A DNA stretch of 53,495 bases from Massilia kyonggiensis (lineage in GTDB: Bacteria > Pseudomonadota > Gammaproteobacteria > Burkholderiales > Burkholderiaceae_D): NCBI RefSeq assembly GCF_024756235.1, contig NZ_JANUGY010000019.1, positions 1 to 53,495 of the forward strand. Direction: 5' to 3'. The notes below the pieces were generated by a model that worked only from the letters and a program-made list of their open reading frames with translations, was not told the DNA's origin and did not search any database. Below are positions 20,268 through 27,606 of the stretch, piece after piece. The position numbers and the translations under genes were made by a program. Numbering within the stretch: position 1 is the stretch's first letter; each line of letters begins with the position of its first letter.

Positions 20268-20875
20268 CGCGCCTCCTTCGCTTCCCACGGGTCGCGGCTG
20301 TCGAACCCGAGGCGCACGTACCCGCGCGGGTTCGCCGGCCCGCCGAAGCCGATCTCGTTCCAGGCGAGGGGATGCGCGTAATAGAAGCCGGCCGCCGTCT
20401 TGAGCAGGTGGTGGATGAAGAAGCGCTTCGCATCGAGGCCCTGCCAGCCGGGAGACACGGCGCGGCCGCCTTCGAGGGCATGCAGGACCGCGTCCTGCGC
20501 GTCCGCATCGAGCCGGACGAACGGCCGGTCGTGCAGCCGCCGCGCCTCGTCGTCGACGGCGGCCAGGCCCTGGCGCCAGGCGGCGCGCAGCGGGGGCATG
20601 TCCGGATGGCGGTAGCCTTCGCCGCGGTCGTCGTGCAGCATGGCGTCGATCCACGGCGTGATCGGGATCGGTTGCGCGCGGTCGGGCTGGGGCAGCAGGC
20701 GCGCGTTGATCGCGTCCAGCAGGTCCCACTCGTCCTGCGTCAGCCAGCGCCGGGGCGGCACGTCGTCCAGCCGGGCCGCGAGCGTGTTACGGGTGATGCC
20801 GTCGAACGACGGGCTGTCCCACTTGGCCAGCACGTCGTAGCCGGGAAAGCGCGCTGAGGGAGCGTCCTCGTTCAT
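20264..20875 (-). CDS. Gluconate 2-dehydrogenase subunit 3-like protein
   Basis: 203-residue protein matching the small subunit of three-component GMC dehydrogenases: an LTQDEWDLLDAINARLLPQ stretch near residue 45, then FFIHHLLKTAAGFYYAHPLAWNEIGF with the conserved aromatic pattern near the C-terminus. No Tat or Sec signal is visible, unlike many relatives. It overlaps the GMC gene and the upstream membrane-protein gene by four bases each, implying stoichiometric synthesis. The usual multi-haem cytochrome c subunit is missing. Confidence 0.82.
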   Translation of the reverse strand: MNEDAPSARFPGYDVLAKWDSPSFDGITRNTLAARLDDVPPRRWLTQDEWDLLDAINARLLPQPDRAQPIPITPWIDAMLHDDRGEGYRHPDMPPLRAAWRQGLAAVDDEARRLHDRPFVRLDADAQDAVLHALEGGRAVSPGWQGLDAKRFFIHHLLKTAAGFYYAHPLAWNEIGFGGPANPRGYVRLGFDSRDPWEAKEAR

Positions 20876-21771
20876 GGCCGCTCCTGCACCGTGCGCAGCG
20901 CCAGCGCGGCCCGGCCAGCGAGTGCGAGCGCGGAAAAGCTGGGCGGCGCCGGCAGCGGCGGGCCGGCAAGCAGGTTCTGGCTCCAGTTGCGCCAGCCGCC
21001 CATCTGCCTGGCGATGCCGCGGGCGTGGAACACCATCCCCAGCGCGCCCAGCCACGTGCACGCCTTCAGCAGCGCGTCCGTCAGGCGGCGCGGGCCCGGC
21101 CGGCCGGGCAGCGCCGCGCCGGCCAGCAGCACGGCCGCCGCGGGCGGCACGCTGACCGGCAGCCACATCGCGGGATGCTGGAACGCGCCCCGGAAGTGCA
21201 GCAGCGCCGCTTCCGCGCTCGTGCCGGTGAGGCCGAACGCGGCCAGGCCGCACAGGGCGCGGCCGGACGGCAGGCCGGCGAGCGTGGGTGCGCCGGCGGC
21301 GACGGGACGGGCGGCGAGGCCCAGCACGCCGGCCAGCGTGAGCGCGGCGGGCGCGCCGAGCGGCGCCGCATAGAACAGGTTCGCCCACGACAGGCCGCCG
21401 GGCCGGCGCAGCACGTTGTACGCGTGGAAGCCGAGACCCGCCGTGCCGACGGCGCAGGCGGTCGCATACGGTGCGGAAGCGGGCTTCGCGCGCAACGCAC
21501 AGCCCAGCACGACGGCCGCGCTGGCGAGCGGCGCGAACATGCCGGGATTCTCGAAGCCGCCGCGGTAGTGTTCCAGCGCGCTATCGCTCAGCACGGACGC
21601 GGCCAGCAGCGCGGCGGCCTGGTACAAGCGGTGGGCGGTCCGGTCAAGTGCGGGCGGAGGCGGCGCGGGCCGGCGCCGTTGCAGCAGCAATGCGCCCAGC
21701 GCCAGGCCGAGGGCGGCTGCGCCGAGCGCACGCGCCGCGGGGCGCGCGTGGGCGGGCGCCGCCGCGTTCAC
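20872..21771 (-). CDS. Polytopic membrane protein with internal duplication, unknown function
   Basis: 299-residue, very Ala/Leu-rich membrane protein of about eight helices that I do not recognise. It contains two copies of a roughly 90-residue unit. ALEHYRGGFENPGMFAP (65-81) matches ALLHFRGAFQHPAMWLP (189-205), and FHAYNVLRRPGG (115-126) matches FHARGIARQMGG (248-259), each followed by a W and N-L. Each unit keeps two histidines (H68/H116 and H192/H249). GTG 21771 overlaps the stop of the ThDP enzyme gene, and its stop overlaps the subunit 3 gene. Its place inside the dehydrogenase operon suggests an anchor or electron acceptor (inference). Confidence 0.8.
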   Translation of the reverse strand: MNAAAPAHARPAARALGAAALGLALGALLLQRRRPAPPPPALDRTAHRLYQAAALLAASVLSDSALEHYRGGFENPGMFAPLASAAVVLGCALRAKPASAPYATACAVGTAGLGFHAYNVLRRPGGLSWANLFYAAPLGAPAALTLAGVLGLAARPVAAGAPTLAGLPSGRALCGLAAFGLTGTSAEAALLHFRGAFQHPAMWLPVSVPPAAAVLLAGAALPGRPGPRRLTDALLKACTWLGALGMVFHARGIARQMGGWRNWSQNLLAGPPLPAPPSFSALALAGRAALALRTVQERP

Positions 21772-23555
21772 TTCTTGTCTCCGGGGAGGAGGGTGCTGAG
21801 CACCTGCTTCGCCACGCCGGCCAGCATCGACCCTTCGCTCGGGTCGCCCTTGGCGATCGTCGTCATGAAGTGCCTGGCCTGCTCCAGCGTGATGTGCGAG
21901 GGCAGCGGCGGCACTTCCGGGTCCGTCTTGAATTCGAGGACGACGGGCCGGTCGGCCGCCAGCGCCTCGCGCCACGCTTCGCCCACCCGGTCGGGATCGT
22001 TGCAGAAGATGCCCTTCAAACCAATCAACTCGCCGAAGCGGTGGTAAGGGACGTCGGGAATCTGCTGCGTCGCCTCGAACTTCGGATTGCCTTCCATGAC
22101 GCGCTGTTCCCACGTCACCTGGTTCAGATCCTCGTTGTTGAAGACGCACACGATCCAGCGCGGGTCCTTCCACCGCTTCCAGTACTTGGCCACGGTGATC
22201 AGCTCCGCCATGTTATTCATCTGCATGGCGCCGTCGCCGACGAGTGCGATCACGGGGCGGTCCGGATGCGCGAACTTGGCGGCGATCGCATATGGCACGG
22301 CCGCCCCCATCGACGCGAGCCCGCCGGACAGCGAATACATCTGGCCCCGCTGCACCTTGAGGTCGCGCGCATACCAGTTCGCGCAGGAGCCGGAATCGCT
22401 CGTGACGATCGCGTCGCGCGCCAGCAGCGGCGACAGTTCGTAGCACACGCGCTGCGGATTGACCGGGTTCGCGGCGGCGAGCGCCCGTTCTTCCAGCATC
22501 TTGTACGATTCGCGCACTTCCTGTTCGACCTTCGCGCGCCAGTCGGTGTCGGTTTTGTCCTTCAGCAGCGGCAGCAGCAGGCGCAGGGTCTCGGCGCTGT
22601 CGCCGTGCAGGTTGACCTCGGCCGGGAAGCGTATGCTCAGCATCGTCGGGTCGATGTCGATCTGCACCGCGCGCGCCTTGCCTTCCTTCGGCAGGAATTC
22701 CGCGTACGGGAAGCCCGTGCCGATCATCAGCAGGGTGTCGCAGTCGTTCATCATCTCCCAGCTGGCTTTCGTGCCGAGGATGCCGATGGAGCCCGTCACC
22801 CACGGCAGGTGGTCGGGCAGGGCGGCCTTGCCCAGCAGGGCCTTGGCGCAGCCGGCCTTCAGGCGCTCGGCCACGGCGATGACTTCGTCCGTCGCCTGCA
22901 GCGCGCCCGCGCCGACGAGGATCGCCACCTTGCTGCCGGCGTTCAGCACGTCGGCCGCGCGTACGAGATCGGCCTCGTACGGAACGACGCGCGGCTTCGT
23001 GTAGCCGATGCCGGAAAACACGGAGCCGTGCTTGCGCGGCGGGTCTTCGTACGGCTTGTCCTGCAGGTCGTTCGGCAGCACGACGACGCTGACGCCGTTG
23101 CGGCCCAGCGCCGTGCGCATGGCGCGGTCGAGCAGGTGGCGCACCTGCGACGGCTGGCTCGCCTCGTACACGTAATCCGCCACGTCCTGGAACAGGCGCT
23201 CCAGGTTCAGCTCCTGCTGGTAGTGCGCGCCGCGCGCCGTCGTCGGCGCCTGGCCGCAGATGGCGAGTACCGGCACGTGGTCGCACTTGGCGTCGTACAG
23301 GCCGGTCACGAGGTGGGCCGCGCCGGGGCCACCCGTCGACAGGCACACGCCCGGCTCGCCCGTGAACTTGGCGTGCGCGGCGGCCATGAACGCGGCCATT
23401 TCCTCGTGCCGCACCTGGATGAACTGGATCTTGCCTTCCGCGCGGTCCAGCGCGCCCAGCACGCCGTTGATGCCGTCGCCGGGATAGCCGAAGATGGTCC
23501 GGACGCCCCATTCATACAGGCGTTCCACGAAGAAGTCGCCTACGGATTTGCTCAT
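21768..23555 (-). CDS. Thiamine-diphosphate enzyme, pyruvate oxidase/dehydrogenase (quinone)-like
   Basis: 595-residue three-domain enzyme of the acetolactate synthase/pyruvate oxidase family. The catalytic glutamate lies in VRHEEMAAF near residue 50. The central domain has an FAD-type or nucleotide-binding architecture. The ThDP/Mg motif runs from GDGAMQMNNMAE to FNNEDLN. The closest named relatives by pattern are PoxB-like pyruvate:quinone oxidoreductases, which decarboxylate pyruvate and feed electrons to the membrane. The C-terminus (MLAGVAKQVLSTLLPGDKK) is amphipathic, as in membrane-binding PoxB. The substrate is unproven. ATG 23555 has GAGGAC as ribosome-binding site. Confidence 0.85.
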   Translation of the reverse strand: MSKSVGDFFVERLYEWGVRTIFGYPGDGINGVLGALDRAEGKIQFIQVRHEEMAAFMAAAHAKFTGEPGVCLSTGGPGAAHLVTGLYDAKCDHVPVLAICGQAPTTARGAHYQQELNLERLFQDVADYVYEASQPSQVRHLLDRAMRTALGRNGVSVVVLPNDLQDKPYEDPPRKHGSVFSGIGYTKPRVVPYEADLVRAADVLNAGSKVAILVGAGALQATDEVIAVAERLKAGCAKALLGKAALPDHLPWVTGSIGILGTKASWEMMNDCDTLLMIGTGFPYAEFLPKEGKARAVQIDIDPTMLSIRFPAEVNLHGDSAETLRLLLPLLKDKTDTDWRAKVEQEVRESYKMLEERALAAANPVNPQRVCYELSPLLARDAIVTSDSGSCANWYARDLKVQRGQMYSLSGGLASMGAAVPYAIAAKFAHPDRPVIALVGDGAMQMNNMAELITVAKYWKRWKDPRWIVCVFNNEDLNQVTWEQRVMEGNPKFEATQQIPDVPYHRFGELIGLKGIFCNDPDRVGEAWREALAADRPVVLEFKTDPEVPPLPSHITLEQARHFMTTIAKGDPSEGSMLAGVAKQVLSTLLPGDKK

Positions 23556-23572
23556 GTCGTGTCCTCGCTGGT

Positions 23573-24574
23573 TTAGTGTTTGCGCAGCTGCCTCAGGCCC
23601 AGCGCCACGCCCGCCGCGCCGATGCCGGCCAGCAGCCACGCGCGGTGCGTCGTCGCCCACAGCTGCAGGCTGCGGGTGCTCGCGCCTTCGTCGAAGGTGC
23701 CGTGCGCGGCGTACGGTCCGGGCACGGGCCGCCACAGGTTGTCGGGCCGGTCGGCCGGGATGGCACGCGGACCCTGCTGGCCGGCCACGCCCTTGCGGGC
23801 CAGGTACCGGTCGAGCAGGCGCGGGACGAACTTCTCCGCCATCACGGTGGACAAGGTCGGCGCGCCCACGCAGAGCTCGGCCCGGCGCGCATGGGCCGCC
23901 CAATAGATGGCGCGTGCGGCGACTTCGGGCTGGTAATACGTGCCGATCGGCTTGGGATGGTGCGTCAACGTGGTCTTGCACCACTCGAATTGCGGCGTGT
24001 TCACGCCCGGCATGTCGACGACGGCGATGTGGATATCGCTCCGTTCATGCTCGAGTTCCGTGCGGATCGATTGGGTAAAACCCTTGATCGCGTGCTTGGC
24101 CCCGCAATAGGGCGATTGCAGGGGAATCGAGCGGTACGCGAGGGCCGAGCTGACCTGCACGATGGTGCCCCGGTTGCGGGGCCGCATGCGTTTCAGCGCG
24201 GCCATCGTGCCCCACACGAAGCCGTGGTAAGTGACGTCGGTGACGCGCCGAAAGTCTTCTGGGGAAATATCGGCGAACGGCGCGAACACGGTCGCCATCG
24301 CATTGTTGATCCAGATGTCGATGGGGCCCAGTTCGGTCTCGGCCCGCCCGGCGGCGGCCTCGACCTGGCCATGGTCGGCCATGTCGGCCGGGATGGCGAT
24401 GGCTTGCGGCGAGCCGAGCCGTTCAGCTTCCGCGCGCGCCGCTTCCAGGCGTTCCGGGTCGCGCGCGATCAGCGCGATGCGGGCGCCGGCGCGGGCGAAC
24501 TGCTGTACCGCGGCACGGCCGATCCCCGCGCTGGCGCCCGTGACGACGACGACTTCATGGCGTGCTTCCGGCAT
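23573..24574 (-). CDS. Short-chain dehydrogenase/reductase with C-terminal membrane anchor
   Basis: 333-residue SDR with intact cofactor motif TGASAGIG (near residue 12), NNA-type motif (INNAMA), catalytic serine in VQVSSALAY and catalytic YCGAK. After the Rossmann domain (about 250 residues) a linker leads to a hydrophobic segment WLLAGIGAAGVALGL ending RQLRKH, a likely tail anchor. It is the first gene of the seven-gene operon; GGAGGG precedes the ATG. The NAD(P)-dependent substrate is unknown. Confidence 0.88.
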   Translation of the reverse strand: MPEARHEVVVVTGASAGIGRAAVQQFARAGARIALIARDPERLEAARAEAERLGSPQAIAIPADMADHGQVEAAAGRAETELGPIDIWINNAMATVFAPFADISPEDFRRVTDVTYHGFVWGTMAALKRMRPRNRGTIVQVSSALAYRSIPLQSPYCGAKHAIKGFTQSIRTELEHERSDIHIAVVDMPGVNTPQFEWCKTTLTHHPKPIGTYYQPEVAARAIYWAAHARRAELCVGAPTLSTVMAEKFVPRLLDRYLARKGVAGQQGPRAIPADRPDNLWRPVPGPYAAHGTFDEGASTRSLQLWATTHRAWLLAGIGAAGVALGLRQLRKH

Positions 24575-24678
24575 AACCGAGGCCCTCCGGTGGTGCGATG
24601 AGTGGCCAGCTTAGCACCAAGCGTCGATGAGCCTCGTCACGTTATGTTTGTGAAAATGTTCTTGAACAGATGCACATA
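24575..24678. promoter_or_regulatory. Gap upstream of the seven-gene redox operon
   Basis: These 104 bases lie between the GH2 stop and the SDR start, both on the minus strand. No rho-independent terminator for GH2 and no clear -35/-10 pair were recognised. The operon promoter must be here unless transcription continues from GH2. Confidence 0.3.
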
Positions 24679-27453
24679 CTATCGGGTTGCCGGACGGCTG
24701 AGCAACGTCACGGCAACACCTTTCAGCCCGGCACCATCGGCGCGCACCGTGATCGTGCCGCCGGCACCGGCCCGGGTCCGCACGATGCCGAGCACGAGGC
24801 CGTTGAACGCGGCCCTGTCCCTGGCCTGGAACGATTCGAAGCTCGTCGCGTCGCCGTTGTCGGTGGCGACGAGGTCCGCCGGCCCCTCGACGGTGAAGCG
24901 CACGCGGTCGTGCGCGCGCGGCGCGGGCAGGCCATCCTTGTCGACGATGCGCACGGTGACGAAGGCGAGATCGCGCCCGTCGCTGGCGAGCGCCGTGCGG
25001 TCCGCCTGCGCCTGCAGCGCGGCCGGGGCGCTGGCGGTTTTCACGGTGTCCCGTGCCCACTCCTTGCCGTTCTTGTACGCGACGACCGTGATCTCGCCCG
25101 GCTCGTACTTCACGGCATCCCAGCGCAGGCGGTAGGCGAACGGCGCCTTCTTCTGGCGGCCCTGGGACTTGCCGTTGACGAACAGCTCGGCCTCGTCGCC
25201 CGACGTGAACACGTGCACGGGCGTAACCTGGCCCACGCGCTCCGGCCACGTCCAGTGCGGAAGCACGTGGACCATCGGCAGGTCCGGGCGCCAGCGCGAC
25301 TGGTACAGGTAATAGCGGTCCTTGGGGAAGCCGGCCAGGTCGACGATGCCCGAGTACGAGCTGCGCGCGCCGTAATAAGGCGTCGGTTCGCCCAGGTAGT
25401 CGAAGCCGGTCCAGACGAATTCGCCGGCCACGTACGGGTTGCGGTCGAGCGAGGCGAACACCTTGTCGGCGGACGCGCCGAAATCGACGGCGTACAGCTC
25501 GTAGCCGCTGACCTGCTGGCTGTGGGAGTCGCCGCCCCGGCCGTCGCGGACGATGGAGCTGTTCGACGGATGCACGGGGAACAGATACACGCCGCGGCTG
25601 CTGAACGCCGACGCGGATTCCGTGCTGAGGATCATCTTGTCCGGGAATTTCGCATGGAACAGCGGGTACTGCGGGGGCGTGCGGATCCGGTCGGTGCCTT
25701 CGAATTCCGGATCCTGGCGGATGCCTTCGCCCTGGTAGTTCAGGCCGATGACGTCGACCTCCGCGGGCAGCGGCATGTCCGACTTGGCGTAGTTCATCGC
25801 GGTCGTCGTCGGCCGGGTCGGATCTTCCTCGCGGGCGATCCGGTGCAGCTCGCGCGCCACCGCGGCGCCTGCCTTGTCCGTGTACTGCTCGCCGACCTCG
25901 TTCCCGATGCTCCAGATGATGATGGACGGGTGGTTGCGGTCGCGCCGGATCATCGCGCGCAGGTCTTGCTCGTGCCAGTCGGGGAAGATCAGGTGGAAGT
26001 CCAGCGGCGTCTTCTTGCGTTCCCACGAATCGAATACTTCGTCCATCACGAGAAAGCCCATGCGGTCCGCGAGGTCCAGCAGCTGCGGGTCGGGCGGGTT
26101 GTGGCTCAGGCGCACGGCGTTCGCGCCCATCGCGCGCATGATCTCCAGCTGGCGCTCGGCTGCGCGGACATTGAACGCGGCGCCCAGCGCGCCCAGGTCG
26201 TGGTGGTTGTTCACGCCGCGCAGGGGGATGTGCTCGCCGTTGACGAGGAGTCCCCGGTTGGGGTCGAAGCGCACGGAGTGGATGCCGAACGGCGTCTCCG
26301 TGCGGTCGACGACCCGGCCGTCCTGGCGCACCGTCGCCACGAGCGCGTAGCGGTGCGGCGCCTGCGTGGGCGGCGGGCCCCACAGGCGCGGCTTGCTCAC
26401 GGTCGTCGCGCCGCTGATGGTGGCGGTCGTGCCCGCGGCGACGGTCGTGGGCGCGGACACGGTCGTTGCGACGGGCTTGCCAACGATGCGGCCACGCCCG
26501 TCCAGGGCGTACAGCTCCGTCGTCACCGTCGCGCTGGCCGGCGTGCTGCCTTCGTTGTCGACGGCGACCTGCCACGCGACGCGTGCGGATTCCTTGGACA
26601 CTTCGGGCGTCGTCACCGTCACGCCCCACTGGCCCACGTGCACGGACGCGGTCTTCGTCAGCCACACGTTGCGGTACAGGCCCGCGCCCGGATACCAGCG
26701 CGCGGATTCCGGCGGGTTGTCGAGCCGGATCGCGAGCTGGTTCGCGCCACCCGGCCGCAGCCACGGCGTCAGGTCGATGCGGAACGAGTTGTAGCCATAA
26801 GGCCAGCCGCCCGCGAGATGGCCGTTGACCCACACGCTCGCGTACGACATGGCGCCGTCGACGTCGAGGAAGATTTTTTTACCGCGATCCGCGGCGGGAA
26901 TGTCCAGCGTGCGCCGGTACCACGCCGGGCCCCATGTCTTGAGGCGGCCCATGCCGCCGTACGGGCCCGTCGTCAGGAACGGGCCTTCGATGGCCCAGTC
27001 GTGCGGCAGGGTGACGCGACGCCAGCCGCTGTCGTCGAACGCGAGCTTCGCGAACGGTGCGTCGACGGCCGGCTCCGTCGCGGGCCGCGGGTGGCGGCGC
27101 GCCGGATCGCGGATGAATGCATTGCCGCTCGGAAGGATCCACGGTTTCAGCACGGGCGTGTCCGCGCGCGCGACCTTTGCCGCTTCCTCGGGCCTGGCGT
27201 CGGCCACCTTGCCGTCGGCGGACGCGGTCACTTCCGGCCGCACGTCGTACAGATACGGTGCGGAGCCGCCGTCCGGGTCGCCGGCGTGGAAGCGCCAGCC
27301 GTCGTCCAGCAGGATGTGCTCGCGCGGAACCTGGCGGTCGGCTGCGGCCGCGTGTGCGGCGAAGGGCGGGAAAGCGGGCAGCAGGCTGGCCGCGAGCGCG
27401 ATGCCGAGCGTGGACGCGAGCCGGCGCGCGGTCTTGCGATGGGTGTCTTGCAC
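24679..27453 (-). CDS. GH2 beta-galactosidase-type glycoside hydrolase
   Basis: Secreted enzyme of about 924 residues. A signal peptide with a twin-arginine-like start (TARRLASTLGIALAASLLP) ends near AHA. Then come the GH2 sugar-binding jelly roll (VTLPHDWAIEGPF; WYRRTLDIP), an immunoglobulin-like domain and the TIM barrel with acid/base E519 (WSIGNEVGE) and nucleophile E612 (LSTESASAF). The C-terminal part has DUF4982-like and Ig-like domains. This architecture is common in periplasmic beta-galactosidases of polysaccharide loci. GTG 27453 is chosen because a strong AGGAGGAG lies 5-12 bases upstream. It is divergent from the GH115 gene, around a shared operator. Confidence 0.9.
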   Translation of the reverse strand: MQDTHRKTARRLASTLGIALAASLLPAFPPFAAHAAAADRQVPREHILLDDGWRFHAGDPDGGSAPYLYDVRPEVTASADGKVADARPEEAAKVARADTPVLKPWILPSGNAFIRDPARRHPRPATEPAVDAPFAKLAFDDSGWRRVTLPHDWAIEGPFLTTGPYGGMGRLKTWGPAWYRRTLDIPAADRGKKIFLDVDGAMSYASVWVNGHLAGGWPYGYNSFRIDLTPWLRPGGANQLAIRLDNPPESARWYPGAGLYRNVWLTKTASVHVGQWGVTVTTPEVSKESARVAWQVAVDNEGSTPASATVTTELYALDGRGRIVGKPVATTVSAPTTVAAGTTATISGATTVSKPRLWGPPPTQAPHRYALVATVRQDGRVVDRTETPFGIHSVRFDPNRGLLVNGEHIPLRGVNNHHDLGALGAAFNVRAAERQLEIMRAMGANAVRLSHNPPDPQLLDLADRMGFLVMDEVFDSWERKKTPLDFHLIFPDWHEQDLRAMIRRDRNHPSIIIWSIGNEVGEQYTDKAGAAVARELHRIAREEDPTRPTTTAMNYAKSDMPLPAEVDVIGLNYQGEGIRQDPEFEGTDRIRTPPQYPLFHAKFPDKMILSTESASAFSSRGVYLFPVHPSNSSIVRDGRGGDSHSQQVSGYELYAVDFGASADKVFASLDRNPYVAGEFVWTGFDYLGEPTPYYGARSSYSGIVDLAGFPKDRYYLYQSRWRPDLPMVHVLPHWTWPERVGQVTPVHVFTSGDEAELFVNGKSQGRQKKAPFAYRLRWDAVKYEPGEITVVAYKNGKEWARDTVKTASAPAALQAQADRTALASDGRDLAFVTVRIVDKDGLPAPRAHDRVRFTVEGPADLVATDNGDATSFESFQARDRAAFNGLVLGIVRTRAGAGGTITVRADGAGLKGVAVTLLSRPATR

Positions 27454-27498
27454 AGTCTCCTCCTGGTAGGCGGCTGCGCATTTGTTATAACATTCTGA

Positions 27499-27514
27499 AT
27501 GGTAGCGCAACCAT
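27499..27514. promoter_or_regulatory. LacI-type operator palindrome between GH2 and GH115 genes
   Basis: The 16-base sequence ATGGTAGCGCAACCAT is a palindrome with one mismatched pair and a central GCGC, the form typical of LacI-family sugar repressor operators. It lies 46 bases before the GH2 start and 93 before the GH115 start, so one repressor could control both directions. No lacI-type gene is present in the window. Confidence 0.6.
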
Positions 27515-27606
27515 CGGCAGTGTATGCGGGAAGCCGGGGCAGGTCAAACGCAAATAATCAATTTCTTGATCGTTTCGCCGCCGGCGCCGCTCTACCATGT
27601 CCGCCC

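Noticed and set aside
24670..27498. 942-codon plus-strand frame opposite the GH2 gene
   Set aside because: It mirrors the GH2 gene exactly. The GH2 frame has signal peptide, catalytic residues and ribosome-binding site; this one has none.
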